From: Nitrospira sp.
GTDB taxonomy: Bacteria > Nitrospirota > Nitrospiria > Nitrospirales > Nitrospiraceae
DNA: 64,000 bases
Reading direction: 5' to 3'
Assembly: GCA_005116815.1 (NCBI GenBank)
Contig: SWDR01000003.1
Span: 53,866-117,865, forward strand
The notes under the pieces were generated by a model. It was given only the letters and a program-made list of their open reading frames with translations, was not told where the DNA came from and did not search any database. Every line of letters starts with the position of its first letter. Position 1 is the first letter of the stretch. Positions 6,704-20,869 of this stretch are shown piece by piece. The position numbers and the translations under genes were made by a program.

Positions 6704-7903
6704 ATGGCAAAGGTGCTCGAAGGTCCCGGGATGGGGCTGATGAAGAAGTGGGGTATCACGGTCCCCAACTATGTCGTCGTCACTTCGGTTGACGAATTGA
6801 CGAAGCTAGGCCAAGCCAATGAATGGCTGAAGAAATCCAAGTTGGTGGTGAAGGCGCATGAAGCGCTCGGTTCCCGGTTCAAGCTCGGTCTGGTGAAGGT
6901 CGATCTCGATTTCAAGGCGGCGGAAGCCGCGGCGAAGGAGATGATCGGTCGTCAGGTCGGCAGCATCACCGTCTCCCAGGTGATCGTGTCTGAAATGATC
7001 CCCCACAAAGAGGAATATTATTGTGCGGTGAAGTCTACTCGTGAAGGGACGGACATTCTGGTCGCGAATTGCGGCGGCATCGAAGTCGAGTCGAATTGGG
7101 AACGCGTGAAGCGCTTGGCTTTGGAAGTCGGGCAGCAGCCTTCGGCGGACGCGCTCGAGAAGGTAGCCAAGGACGCGGGTTTCACCGGTCCGCTCGTGAA
7201 GAAGATGGCCGATTTCGCGGGGAAAATGTTTGCCTGTTTCGACAGTGAAGATGCGCAGTATTTGGAAGTGAATCCCGTGGTTCTGCGCGAACAGGACGGC
7301 GAATTGATTGCCTTGGATGCGGTGACGCTCCTCGACGGCGATGCCAAGTTCCGGCATCCTGATTGGAACTTCGCCTTTGCCGCAGAATTCGGCCGCGCCT
7401 ATTCCAAGCACGAAATGGAAGTCATGGCGGTCGACTCCAAGATCAAAGGGTCAGTCAAATTTATCGAGATTCCAGGCGGCGATACGGCGATGCTCCCGGC
7501 AGGCGGTGGCGCCAGCGTCTATTATTCCGACGCCGTCGTGGCGCGTGGCGGCAAGCTCGCAAACTACGCTGAGTATTCCGGCGATCCGCCAGATTGGGCG
7601 GTTGAAGTCTTGACCGACAAGGTCTGCTCATTGCCCGGGATCAAGAACATCATCGTCGGCGGGGCGATTGCCAATTTCACCGACGTGGTGAAGACCTTTG
7701 GCGGCATCATCAACGGATTCCGCAAGGCAAAGTCTGAAGGGAAGCTCAAGGGCGTGAAGATCTGGGTGCGTCGCGGAGGCCCGCGAGAGAAGGAAGGGCT
7801 CGACGCGATGCGCGCGCTCAAGGACGAAGGATTCGACATCAACGTCTTCGATCGCAATACGCCGCTCACCGACATCGTCGATAAGGCACTGCAAAACAAG
7901 TGA
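6704..7903 (+). CDS. aclB: ATP-citrate lyase, beta subunit (AclB)
   Basis: 399 residues, the usual length of the separate AclB of Chlorobium and Nitrospira. With AclA it splits citrate into acetyl-CoA and oxaloacetate using ATP and CoA, the defining step of the reductive TCA cycle. The N-terminal half is a succinyl-CoA synthetase beta-like ATP-grasp domain (YLEVNPVVL near residue 188 holds metal ligands). The C-terminal part carries the CoA-ligase-like segment (MLPAGGGASVYY, IVGGAIANFTDV). It is the first gene of the rTCA run, with its own promoter. Its TGA stop is also the first three bases of a heptad hairpin separating it from aclA. Confidence 0.96.
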   Translation: MAKVLEGPGMGLMKKWGITVPNYVVVTSVDELTKLGQANEWLKKSKLVVKAHEALGSRFKLGLVKVDLDFKAAEAAAKEMIGRQVGSITVSQVIVSEMIPHKEEYYCAVKSTREGTDILVANCGGIEVESNWERVKRLALEVGQQPSADALEKVAKDAGFTGPLVKKMADFAGKMFACFDSEDAQYLEVNPVVLREQDGELIALDAVTLLDGDAKFRHPDWNFAFAAEFGRAYSKHEMEVMAVDSKIKGSVKFIEIPGGDTAMLPAGGGASVYYSDAVVARGGKLANYAEYSGDPPDWAVEVLTDKVCSLPGIKNIIVGGAIANFTDVVKTFGGIINGFRKAKSEGKLKGVKIWVRRGGPREKEGLDAMRALKDEGFDINVFDRNTPLTDIVDKALQNK

Positions 7904-7977
7904 TCAGTGATCAGTGATGCGTGATCGGGTGAGTCGATTACCCATCACGCGTCACCCATCACCCATCACGGTTTTTT
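7901..7977. repeat. Heptad hairpin between aclB and aclA (word TGATNNG / ACCCATC)
   Basis: Left arm TGATCAG TGATCAG TGATGCG TGATCGG in 7-base register starting at the aclB stop codon. Right arm ACCCATC ACGCGTC ACCCATC ACCCATC starts at 7940. The arms are complementary in degenerate form and the right arm runs into TTTTTT (7972-7977) and then the aclA ribosome site region. Structurally it resembles an attenuator or processing site within the operon. Confidence 0.85.
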
Positions 7978-7995
7978 AAGAAGAGGGAGATCCCG

Positions 7996-9816
7996 ATGAG
8001 TATCCTGGCAAATAAAGATACCTATGTGGTCATTCAGGGCGGCGTCGCCGGCGTCAACGCCGCGCGCCGGATGGCCGAGTTTTGCTACCTGATCAAACGC
8101 TCGCTGAACGTGCTGGCCTTTGTCTATCCGCCCGATGCCGGCAAGACCCACGAAATTCCTTACGGCAGCGGCCTAGTGACCGTCCCTATCTATAAGACAG
8201 TCGCTGAAGCGACGAAGCACCATTCCCAGATCAACACCAGTCTCGTGTACATCGGTGCGGATCGTGCGCTGAAGGGTGGGATGGAAGCCTTGGACGACTC
8301 GCACATCAAGGTGGTCTCCATGATCACCGAGGGTGTGCCTGAAAAGGATGCCAAGATCCTGGGCCGTCATGCGACCAAGCTCGGGAAGGTCTTCAATGGC
8401 CCTTCGTCGATCGGGATCGTCTCAGCCGGCTCCTGCCGCCTGGGTGTCATCGGCGGCGCCTTTGATAATCTCGTCCTTTCCAAGCTCTACCGCGAAGGTT
8501 CCTTCGGCGTCATCACCAAGTCGGGCGGTCTCTCCAACGAAATTATCTGGATCTGCTCGCAGTTTGCAGACGGTATCACGACAGCCATCGGAATTGGCGG
8601 CGATGCCTATCCGGGAACCGACTATGTGAGTTATCTCGAGATGTTCGAGAACGATCCCCAGACGAAGGCGGTCATCATCGTCGGCGAAATGGGCGGCGAT
8701 ATCGAAGAGCGGGCCGCCGAGTGGTACGGCGCCAAGAAGCGGCGCGTCAAGTTGATGGCCGTGGTCTCAGGATTCTGCCAGGAAAGCCTGCCGAAGGGGA
8801 TGAAGTTCGGTCATGCCGGCGCGAAGGAAGGCTTGAAGGGCGAAGGGTCGGCCCGTGCCAAATCCGATGCCCTGAAAAATGCCGGTGCGATTGTCCCGGC
8901 GACATTCGGAGCCTTGGGCCCGGCGATCAAGGAAGCCTATCAGGAGATGTTGAAGTCCGGTCAGGTGAAAGAGCCGGTCGAGCCGGCTTCACTGCCGAAA
9001 TTGCCCAAGAGCATTGAAGCGGCCATGAAGGCCGATGAAGTCATGGTGGCCCCGCTTATCCGCACCACGATCAGCGATGACCGCGGCGACGAACCCTGCT
9101 ACGACGGATACCCGGCTTCCGAGCTCATCAATAAAGGCTACGAAATCCCCCATGTCGTGGGACTGTTGTGGGATAAGCGGCTGATTTCCAAACAAGAAGC
9201 TGAAATTATCAAGCGCATCATGATGCTCTCGGCCGATCATGGTCCCTGCGTCAGCGGGGCCTTGGGGACGATCATCGCGGCCTGCGCCGGGATCGGACTG
9301 TCCCAGTCGGTGGCGGCAGGCTTGATTATGATCGGCCCCCGCTTCGGCGGCGCCGTGACCGATGCCGGACGCTTCTTCAAACATGCCGTCGACAACAAAA
9401 TGACGGTGGACGAGTTCCTGGTCTATATGAAGAAGAACCATGGCCCTGTGCCGGGGATCGGCCATCGCGTGAAGAGCTTGCGCAATCCTGACAAGCGGGT
9501 GAAGGAGCTGGTCGGGTACGTCAAGAGTTTGAATATGAAGACGCCCTGCCTCGATTTTGCGCTCGAAGTGGAAAAGATCACGTCGGTGAAGAAGGACAAC
9601 CTGATCCTCAACGTGGACGGTACGATGGCGGCGGTGCTTGTCGATATTGGTTTCCCGGTCGACAGTTTGAACGGCTTCTTCATCCTCTCGCGCACGATCG
9701 GGTTGATCGGGCATTGGGTGGATCAAAAGCGTCAGGACAGCCGCTTGATCAGGCTGTTCGATTATTTGGTGAATTACGCGGCTCCCAAGCGCCGCGAAGT
9801 GCCGCCACTAAAATAA
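7996..9816 (+). CDS. aclA: ATP-citrate lyase, alpha subunit (AclA)
   Basis: 606 residues. The N-terminal two thirds resemble succinyl-CoA synthetase alpha: the nucleotide-binding region (GIVSAGSCRLGVIGG) and the phosphorylated histidine in KFGHAGAKEG near residue 275. The C-terminal third is a citrate-synthase-like citryl-CoA lyase domain (GPCVSGALGTIIAACAG, GPRFGGAVTDAG, VPGIGHRVKS). It completes the two-subunit ATP-citrate lyase with AclB immediately upstream, giving acetyl-CoA for biosynthesis and for the ferredoxin-dependent carboxylase. The ribosome site is GAAGAGGGAG. No anomalies seen. Confidence 0.96.
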   Translation: MSILANKDTYVVIQGGVAGVNAARRMAEFCYLIKRSLNVLAFVYPPDAGKTHEIPYGSGLVTVPIYKTVAEATKHHSQINTSLVYIGADRALKGGMEALDDSHIKVVSMITEGVPEKDAKILGRHATKLGKVFNGPSSIGIVSAGSCRLGVIGGAFDNLVLSKLYREGSFGVITKSGGLSNEIIWICSQFADGITTAIGIGGDAYPGTDYVSYLEMFENDPQTKAVIIVGEMGGDIEERAAEWYGAKKRRVKLMAVVSGFCQESLPKGMKFGHAGAKEGLKGEGSARAKSDALKNAGAIVPATFGALGPAIKEAYQEMLKSGQVKEPVEPASLPKLPKSIEAAMKADEVMVAPLIRTTISDDRGDEPCYDGYPASELINKGYEIPHVVGLLWDKRLISKQEAEIIKRIMMLSADHGPCVSGALGTIIAACAGIGLSQSVAAGLIMIGPRFGGAVTDAGRFFKHAVDNKMTVDEFLVYMKKNHGPVPGIGHRVKSLRNPDKRVKELVGYVKSLNMKTPCLDFALEVEKITSVKKDNLILNVDGTMAAVLVDIGFPVDSLNGFFILSRTIGLIGHWVDQKRQDSRLIRLFDYLVNYAAPKRREVPPLK

Positions 9817-9893
9817 GTGCTGAGTAGCGAGTGCTGAGTTCTGAGCCACGGATCTTTCTGTCCACGCTCAGCACTCAGGACTCAGAACTTTTA
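9816..9893. repeat. Heptad hairpin between aclA and aconitase (word AGTNCTG / CTCAGNA)
   Basis: Left arm AGTGCTG AGTAGCG AGTGCTG AGTTCTG AGCCACG (9816-9850), again starting at the preceding stop codon. Right arm CTCAGCA CTCAGGA CTCAGAA (9867-9887). After the right arm comes CTTTTAAGGAG, whose AAGGAG is the ribosome site of the aconitase gene. Confidence 0.85.
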
Positions 9894-9907
9894 AGGAGCG
9901 AACTGTC

Positions 9908-12154
9908 ATGTCGATCGATCTGGCTAAAAATCTCTATACAAAGATGCCCGACGTGTTTGCCAAGGCCCGGAAAAAGTTCGGGCGTGGCTTGACGCTGGCG
10001 GAGAAGATCCTTGTTTCCCATGCCGACAATTTCGATACCCAGACCTGGGAGCGCGGCAAGGCGATGTTGGCATTGCGCCCCGATCGTGTGGCGATGCAGG
10101 ACGCGACGGCCCAGATGGCCATGTTGCAGTTCATGCAGGCCAACAAGAAGCAAGCGGCTGTGCCGAGCACTATCCATTGCGATCACTTGATTCGTGCGGA
10201 GATGGGTTCCGAGAAGGACCTGCTTCGCGCGGTGGACGAGAACAAGGAAGTCTATAATTTCCTCGCCTCGGCGGCGAAAAAGTACGGCATCGGTTTCTGG
10301 AAGCCTGGTGCCGGGATCATTCACCAGGTTGTGCTGGAGAACTATGCGTTCCCCGGCAGCTTGATCATCGGTACCGATTCACATACCCCCAACGGCGGAG
10401 GGCTCGGCGGGTTGGCAATCGGTGTCGGCGGTGCCGATGCCGGTGAAGTCATGGCCGGTCTCCCATGGGAAGTGCTCCATCCCAAACTGATCGGCATCCG
10501 CCTGACCGGCAAGTTGAGTGGCTGGGCCTCGGCCAAGGACGTGATTCTGTATCTTTGCGGTCTTTTGACGGTGAAGGGTGGAACGAACAAGATCGTCGAG
10601 TACTTCGGCCCCGGAGCCGAGACCATCAGTGCGACCGGCAAGGGCACGATTTGCAACATGGGCGCGGAGTTGGGCGCCACGACCTCCGTATTCCCCTTCG
10701 ACCAGAAGATGGTCGCCTATCTGAACATCACCGATCGGGCAGAGTTGGCCAATCTGGCCATCGCCAACAAGGCGTTGCTGGTGGCGGATCCAGAGGTCTA
10801 TCAGACGCCTGAGAAATATTACGACCAGATCGTGGAAGTCGACCTGTCGACGCTCGAACCCCATGTCGTCGGACCCCATACGCCGGACCTTGCACGACCC
10901 ATCTCCAAGATGGCGGCGGAAGCGAAGGAGAAGGGTTATCCGGTCGAACTCAAGGCGGCCCTCATCGGCAGCTGCACCAATTCCTCCTATGAAGACATCA
11001 GCCGTTCGGCCCACATTGCCCAGCAGGGGTTGAAGGCCGGGCTCAAAGCGAAGGCCTCGTTCCTCGTGTCGCCCGGATCGGAGCGTATTTATCACACGAT
11101 GAAGCGCGACGGGTTCTTGGACACCTTTGAAAAGTTGGGTGGCACAGTGTTGTCGAATTCCTGTGGCCCCTGTATCGGACAGTGGAAGCGGGCCGATGGC
11201 GTGAAGGGGAAGGCGGATTCGATCGTCAGTTCGTTCAACCGCAATTTCCCTGGCCGCAACGACGGCATCAGTGAAACCTTGTCATTCCTCGCAAGCCCGG
11301 AAATTGTGACCGCCTATGCCATCTCGGGAGATTTGGCGTTCGATCCAGTGAATCAGACGCTCAAAGGCGCGGACGGCAAGGCCTTCAAGTTCGAGCCGCC
11401 GCAGGGTGAAGAACTTCCAGCCAAGGGCTTCGCGAAGGCTGACGAAGGTTTTGTCGCGCCGGCCGCCAACGGAGATGGTTTGACCGTCGACATTCCGCCG
11501 ACGAGCGAGCGGTTGCAGTTGCTCCAGCCCTTCCCGCGTTGGGACGGCAAAGATTTTGAGAAACTCCCGCTGTTGATCAAGACTAAGGGCAAGACGACGA
11601 CTGATCACATTTCTCCGGCCGGTCCCTGGCTCAAGTATCGCGGTCATCTCGACAAGATCAGCGACAACATGTTCCTGGGTGCGAACAATGCGTTTTTCCC
11701 AGAGCCTGGCAAGGGCACGGATGTGTTAACGGGGGAGACCGGCTTAACCATGGCGCAGATCGCCCGCCGGTATAAGGCGAAGGGGATCGGTTCGGTTGTG
11801 GTCGGGGATGAAAATTACGGCGAGGGCAGCAGCCGGGAACATGCCGCGATGTCTCCGCGATTCCTCAACGTGCGCGTTGTCATCACGAAGGGCTTTGCCC
11901 GCATTCACGAGACGAACTTGAAGAAACAGGGGATCTTGGCGTTGACCTTCGCTGATCCGAAGGATTACGAGAAGATTGAGCAACAGGACCGCATTAGCGT
12001 GACGGGGCTCAGCAGTCTGGCTCCCGGCAAACCGGTGCAGGTGACGATCTATAAGACGGATGGCACAGCGCTCACCATCCAGGCGAACCACAGCATTACC
12101 GAACAACAGATTGCGTGGTTCAAGGCTGGTTCAGCGTTGAATGCGCTGAACTGA
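9908..12154 (+). CDS. acnA: Aconitate hydratase (mitochondrial-type aconitase)
   Basis: 748 residues. Interconverts citrate and isocitrate through a 4Fe-4S cluster; in the reductive cycle it runs isocitrate to citrate, feeding AclAB. The cluster cysteines are in GSCTNSSYEDI and SCGPCIG; further active-site signatures are GTDSHTPNGGGLGG, and ENYGEGSSREHAA in the C-terminal swivelling domain. The length and motif form match the eukaryotic mitochondrial class more than AcnA/IRP or AcnB, so the letter in the symbol is conventional. It follows aclA after a heptad hairpin and is 24 bases before the isocitrate dehydrogenase gene. Confidence 0.94.
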   Translation: MSIDLAKNLYTKMPDVFAKARKKFGRGLTLAEKILVSHADNFDTQTWERGKAMLALRPDRVAMQDATAQMAMLQFMQANKKQAAVPSTIHCDHLIRAEMGSEKDLLRAVDENKEVYNFLASAAKKYGIGFWKPGAGIIHQVVLENYAFPGSLIIGTDSHTPNGGGLGGLAIGVGGADAGEVMAGLPWEVLHPKLIGIRLTGKLSGWASAKDVILYLCGLLTVKGGTNKIVEYFGPGAETISATGKGTICNMGAELGATTSVFPFDQKMVAYLNITDRAELANLAIANKALLVADPEVYQTPEKYYDQIVEVDLSTLEPHVVGPHTPDLARPISKMAAEAKEKGYPVELKAALIGSCTNSSYEDISRSAHIAQQGLKAGLKAKASFLVSPGSERIYHTMKRDGFLDTFEKLGGTVLSNSCGPCIGQWKRADGVKGKADSIVSSFNRNFPGRNDGISETLSFLASPEIVTAYAISGDLAFDPVNQTLKGADGKAFKFEPPQGEELPAKGFAKADEGFVAPAANGDGLTVDIPPTSERLQLLQPFPRWDGKDFEKLPLLIKTKGKTTTDHISPAGPWLKYRGHLDKISDNMFLGANNAFFPEPGKGTDVLTGETGLTMAQIARRYKAKGIGSVVVGDENYGEGSSREHAAMSPRFLNVRVVITKGFARIHETNLKKQGILALTFADPKDYEKIEQQDRISVTGLSSLAPGKPVQVTIYKTDGTALTIQANHSITEQQIAWFKAGSALNALN

Positions 12155-14410
<2,256 letters not shown>

Positions 14411-14424
14411 AAGAATGGTCGCGT

Positions 14425-14490
14425 GGCGAGAGGCTAGAGGCTAGGGGACGAAACCTTAGCCCTCTAGCCACTAGCCCCGTGCCTCTGGCC
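14425..14490. repeat. Heptad hairpin between idh and frdB (word GGCTAGA / NCTAGCC)
   Basis: Left arm GGCGAGA GGCTAGA GGCTAGG (from 14425). Right arm TTAGCCC TCTAGCC ACTAGCC CCGTGCC TCTGGCC (14456-14490). It ends in CTTTAAGGA, which supplies the ribosome site of the following gene. Confidence 0.85.
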
Positions 14491-14504
14491 CTTTAAGGAA
14501 TTTC

Positions 14505-15215
14505 ATGGCACAAGAAGACAGCAACGTTATTGATCAGCCGGAAGTCATCCGGCACAAGATGGTCACGGTCGAGATCGCCGGCAAAAAGTACGACGTGCCG
14601 GAGGGGATCACGATCATTAAGGCCCTCTGGTACTCGGGGCAGGAAGTCGTCCGAGGGGCCGGCTGTCTTGGCGGGTTCTGTGGCGCCTGCGCGGCCTACT
14701 ATCGGACCAAGGACGATCCGAAAGTGCGAACCTGTCTGGCCTGCCAAATGGCGGTTCAGGACGGGATGTCGATCACGATGATGCCGCCGTTTCCTGCCCG
14801 CAAGGCGACCTACGACATTCAGGCGCTCAAAGATCCGAAACAAGATCTCTTCAATCTCTACCCAGAAGCGCCGCTCTGCCGGAACTGCAACGCCTGCACT
14901 GAAGCCTGCCCGCAGAAGATCGACGTGCGAGAGGGAGTCTGGAAAGCGGTATTCGGCGATTTCAAAAGTGTCTCCGAGATGTTCATGGATTGTGTGATGT
15001 GCGGCATGTGTACGCCGGTCTGCATCGCGGACATCGCTCCCAATCTGGTGGCTCTGTACGTGAGCCGGGCGCAGGGGGCTCATTTCACCGAGAAGCCTGT
15101 GGGCCTGGATACGCGCATCAAGGAAATTCAGGACGGCCGGTTCAACGATGAATGGACCAAGCTCCTCAAGATGAACGAGAAAGAACTGGCCGATCACTGC
15201 GCGACGGTCAAGTAG
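14505..15215 (+). CDS. frdB: Fumarate reductase/succinate dehydrogenase-type iron-sulfur protein
   Basis: 236 residues. The N-terminal plant-type 2Fe-2S domain has CLGGFCGAC and a later CLAC near residues 52-85. The C-terminal ferredoxin part has CRNCNACTEACP and CVMCGMCTPVC, two cysteine groups for 4Fe-4S or mixed clusters. This fits the electron-transfer subunit paired with the flavoprotein encoded next, reducing fumarate in the reductive TCA cycle. It is shorter and arranged a little differently from classical SdhB. In-operon after idh; separated from the flavoprotein gene by another heptad hairpin. No membrane anchor gene is visible, perhaps lost at the 16480 junction. Confidence 0.85.
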   Translation: MAQEDSNVIDQPEVIRHKMVTVEIAGKKYDVPEGITIIKALWYSGQEVVRGAGCLGGFCGACAAYYRTKDDPKVRTCLACQMAVQDGMSITMMPPFPARKATYDIQALKDPKQDLFNLYPEAPLCRNCNACTEACPQKIDVREGVWKAVFGDFKSVSEMFMDCVMCGMCTPVCIADIAPNLVALYVSRAQGAHFTEKPVGLDTRIKEIQDGRFNDEWTKLLKMNEKELADHCATVK

Positions 15216-15225
15216 CCTAACAAGC

Positions 15226-15296
15226 CATCTGCTGTCAGCTCTCAGCTTCTGACGTTGAGGCAAAAGCTGCAGGATGATGGCTGAACGCTGAAAGCA
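15226..15296. repeat. Heptad hairpin between frdB and frdA (word NNTCAGC / GCTGAAN)
   Basis: Left arm TGTCAGC TCTCAGC TTCTGAC (15234-15254); right arm GCTGAAC GCTGAAA (15281-15294). Shorter than the others but the same 7-base register and inverted layout, ending just before the frdA start at 15302. Confidence 0.7.
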
Positions 15297-15301
15297 CATT
15301 C

Positions 15302-18063
<2,762 letters not shown>

Positions 18064-18109
18064 TGGCTCCTCAATGGTCGGTTGGCGATAGCCCTCGTAT
18101 TGCCATGGA

Positions 18110-18139
18110 ATACTAGTATGAGCGCGCCTCCTTTGTCTA
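18110..18139 (-). promoter_or_regulatory. Possible metK promoter
   Basis: On the minus strand TAGACA (18139-18134), 18 bases, TAGTAT (18115-18110). The leader would be about 40 bases, too short for a SAM riboswitch, and I see none. Confidence 0.35.
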
Positions 18140-18186
18140 TTTCTTTCATGTCCTGGAATGCCGGGAGCGGCATCGCACAGGCTTGC

Positions 18187-18216
18187 TTGACACCCCTTTT
18201 CGGGCACTTGTAAGAT
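18187..18216 (+). promoter_or_regulatory. Sigma70-type promoter of the cytochrome c maturation genes
   Basis: TTGACA (18187-18192), 18-base spacer, TAAGAT (18211-18216). It faces resB, with a leader of about 155 bases in which I see no clear regulatory structure. It shares the divergent 315-base intergenic region with metK. Confidence 0.65.
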
Positions 18217-18379
18217 CACCGCGCTTTGCCATTCTCGCCTCTTTTCTCTACGACGCCATAAGGGCGCCTCTGGGATTGGCCTTTTCTCCCCGGGCCACGA
18301 TCGTTCTTCTGTGCAAAGCCGCGTATCCTACGAGCGGTGACAGGCTGTGCCTCGTGATGAGAAAGGGATTGTCAATACG

Positions 18380-19822
18380 ATGAATGGTCAGTCGGACGCG
18401 ATTCCCGAACAACAGAGTCCCAGATCCCCCGCCCCAAGGTTGGGATGGGAGGAGTTTTCCCGCGAACTCGTCGAGTTCTTCGCCTCGATCAAGCTGGCGA
18501 TGTTCCTCTTTCTGTTCATCGCCATCACCGCCACGATCGGGACGGTGATCCAACAGAACGAACGGCCGGAATCCTATATTCAAGAGTACGGGGAGAATAC
18601 CTATCGGTGGTTTCTCCGGCTCGGGTTCATCGACGTCTATCATACCTGGTGGTTTACCAGTCTCCTCGGGCTCCTCTGCGTCAACTCGCTCACCTGTTTC
18701 TATAAGCGGTTTCCCGGTGTCTGGCGGTCGATGAAGCAAGACCGGGTCAGTGTCTCGCTGGATTTTGTGAAGGGGATGAAGCAGCAGGCTGAGGTCTCGA
18801 TCGCAAGCAGCAAGGAAGTCGTGTCCCAGCAGTTGGCACAGCATTTTATCGAAAAGGGCTACAAGGTCCTGGCGAAAAATGACCCGGGGGAAGTGACGAT
18901 CTATGCGACCAAGGGGGTCCTGGGACGCGTCGGCGCACATATGGCGCATTTAAGTGCGACCGTGATTATCGTCGGTGGCCTGATCGGCACCTATTATGGG
19001 TTTCAGGAGTTCGGGGTCTGTCTCGAAGGGCAGACCTACCATATCCCACGGGGCAACTTCGACATCAAGGTCGATAAATTCTGGATCGACTATCACGAGA
19101 ACGGGTCTGTGAAGTCCTACAATAGTACCCTGACGGTTATTGACGGGGGCAAGTCGGCTGTCACCAAGACTATCTCGGTGAACGATCCCCTCGTCTACAA
19201 AGGCATTTGGTTCTATCAATCCAGTTACGGGGATTCCTGGGATCAGGTCGAGGTGGCGCGGGTCAACATTAAGGATAAAGCCACGGACAAGGTCCTCAAG
19301 ACCGTCGATCTGGAGTGGCACAAGGAGCAGGCGGTTGCCGATCTCGATCTGAAACTCTCGATCACCGATTTTGTGGCAGACTTTGCCTTCAACTCGACGG
19401 AGAAGAAGGTGTTTTCCAAGACCGTGGAACATGCGAATCCCGCGATCAGATTGGCGGTCAATGAGCGCAACTCGGTCCAGTCGACGCCCTGGGTGTTCTA
19501 TCAGTTCCCGGACCTCTTCGATATTAAAGAGTCGAAATACCAGTTCGAATTGGTGGCGTACAAGCCGAAGAAATTTACCGGTCTGCAGATCGCCAAGAAT
19601 CCAGGAATCAATATCGTCTGGACCGGCTCGACCATGATCGTGGTGGGGATTACCCTCTCGTCCTTTATCTTCCACCGCCGGATTTGGATGAAGATCGTCC
19701 CGGCTCCGGAGGGGGTGACGGTCTATGTCGGCGGCACGACGCACAAGAGCCAGATCGACTTTCAGCGGGAGTTTCGAAAATTGACGGACAAACTCCGCAC
19801 CTTCTCGGCCTCTCCGGTGTAA
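18380..19822 (+). CDS. resB: Cytochrome c biogenesis protein ResB/Ccs1
   Basis: 480 residues from ATG 18380 (the track's GTG 18347 is possible but lacks a better ribosome site). Together with CcsA it forms the system II haem lyase that carries haem across the membrane and attaches it to apocytochromes c. Four membrane helices are visible: LAMFLFLFIAITATIG (about 35), WWFTSLLGLLCVNSL (about 95), ATVIIVGGLIGTYYG (about 200) and a C-terminal one (TMIVVGITLSSFIFH, about 430). A large periplasmic beta-rich domain lies between the third and fourth. It is the first gene of resB-ccsA-tlpA-tlpA-ccdA, needed for the many c-type cytochromes at 48-59 kb. Confidence 0.93.
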   Translation: MNGQSDAIPEQQSPRSPAPRLGWEEFSRELVEFFASIKLAMFLFLFIAITATIGTVIQQNERPESYIQEYGENTYRWFLRLGFIDVYHTWWFTSLLGLLCVNSLTCFYKRFPGVWRSMKQDRVSVSLDFVKGMKQQAEVSIASSKEVVSQQLAQHFIEKGYKVLAKNDPGEVTIYATKGVLGRVGAHMAHLSATVIIVGGLIGTYYGFQEFGVCLEGQTYHIPRGNFDIKVDKFWIDYHENGSVKSYNSTLTVIDGGKSAVTKTISVNDPLVYKGIWFYQSSYGDSWDQVEVARVNIKDKATDKVLKTVDLEWHKEQAVADLDLKLSITDFVADFAFNSTEKKVFSKTVEHANPAIRLAVNERNSVQSTPWVFYQFPDLFDIKESKYQFELVAYKPKKFTGLQIAKNPGINIVWTGSTMIVVGITLSSFIFHRRIWMKIVPAPEGVTVYVGGTTHKSQIDFQREFRKLTDKLRTFSASPV

Positions 19823-19922
19823 GCCGTGCCACGATGAGGGTCTGGTTGAGTAGTCAAACTGCCGCTGCATTGAGTATGATGACGATTGGTACGTTAGCCT
19901 GAATCGATCGACGGAGGACACG

Positions 19923-20837
19923 ATGGTCCGATCCCTGTTTTTGTTCGACATGACGTTTTGGCTCTATCTTGCCGCGCTGACCCTCTATATCGCCTATCTC
20001 TTTGCTCGCCGTCCGGCGATGGCCTTGGCTCCTGCCGGTCATTCGACGGATAACTTCGATGAACGAGATGGAGCCTGGGCCACGCAGTTGGGTCAGATCG
20101 CCACGTTGATTACAGTGTTCGGTTGGATCGTGAATACCGGCGCCCTGTTCACGCGAGCCTTCGAGCGGATGCAGACGTCAGGGACCTTTGCCCCCTGGTC
20201 CAATCAGTTCGAGGCGATGGCCTATGTGTCCTGGGCGATTATTCTGGGCTATGTGCTGTTGGAGTTGCGCTACAAGATCAAAGCCATCGGCGCCTTCGTG
20301 GTGGGCATCGGTTTCATTGCGATGGGTGCGGCCTCGCTGTTGCCCTACCGGTATCAGACGGCGGAACCTCTCGTACCGGCGCTCAATAGTTATTGGATTT
20401 ATATCCATGTGTCGATCACGCTGACCAGCTATGCGGCATTTGCGATGGCCGGGGGCCTGGGCGTGATGTATCTCTTTAAGGAGCGGGCGGAACGGCGTGG
20501 CAGCACCTCCCGCTTCTACGCCGCCTTTCCGGATCTCGAGACGATCGATGAGCTCGGCTACAAAGCCATTACGGTGGGCTTCCCCTTGCTGGCCTTCGGC
20601 ATTATCCTCGGGGCGATGTGGGCCAACTATGCCTGGGGCGGGTATTGGAGTTGGGATCCGAAAGAGACCTGGTCGCTGATCGTGTGGTTGATTTACGGCG
20701 CCTATATCCATGCCCGAATGACGCGCGGGTGGGAAGGTCACCGTGCCGCCGTCTATGCGATCTTCGGTTTCTTGATGGTCGTCTTTTGTTTCTGGGGCGT
20801 GAACTTCTTGCTGTCAGGCCTCCATGCCTATGCATAA
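19923..20837 (+). CDS. ccsA: Cytochrome c biogenesis protein CcsA/ResC
   Basis: 304-residue polytopic membrane protein with about eight helices and the haem-handling WWD-type motif WGGYWSWDPKETWSLIVW near residue 240. Conserved histidines occur in the flanking helices (YIHVSITLTSYAAFA and GAYIHARMT). Partner of ResB in the system II haem exporter/lyase. The ribosome site GGAGG is present. The 100-base gap after resB contains no obvious promoter or terminator. Confidence 0.95.
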   Translation: MVRSLFLFDMTFWLYLAALTLYIAYLFARRPAMALAPAGHSTDNFDERDGAWATQLGQIATLITVFGWIVNTGALFTRAFERMQTSGTFAPWSNQFEAMAYVSWAIILGYVLLELRYKIKAIGAFVVGIGFIAMGAASLLPYRYQTAEPLVPALNSYWIYIHVSITLTSYAAFAMAGGLGVMYLFKERAERRGSTSRFYAAFPDLETIDELGYKAITVGFPLLAFGIILGAMWANYAWGGYWSWDPKETWSLIVWLIYGAYIHARMTRGWEGHRAAVYAIFGFLMVVFCFWGVNFLLSGLHAYA

Positions 20838-20869
20838 GATTTCCGTGATGGCTTCACATTCAGATCACC

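Noticed and set aside
7901-7971. Possible CRISPR array from regular repeats
   Set aside because: Units are 7 bp, contiguous and degenerate, with no spacers; no cas genes are present.
18064-18379. SAM riboswitch upstream of metK or in the resB leader
   Set aside because: The metK leader is too short, and no SAM-riboswitch core elements are visible in either strand.
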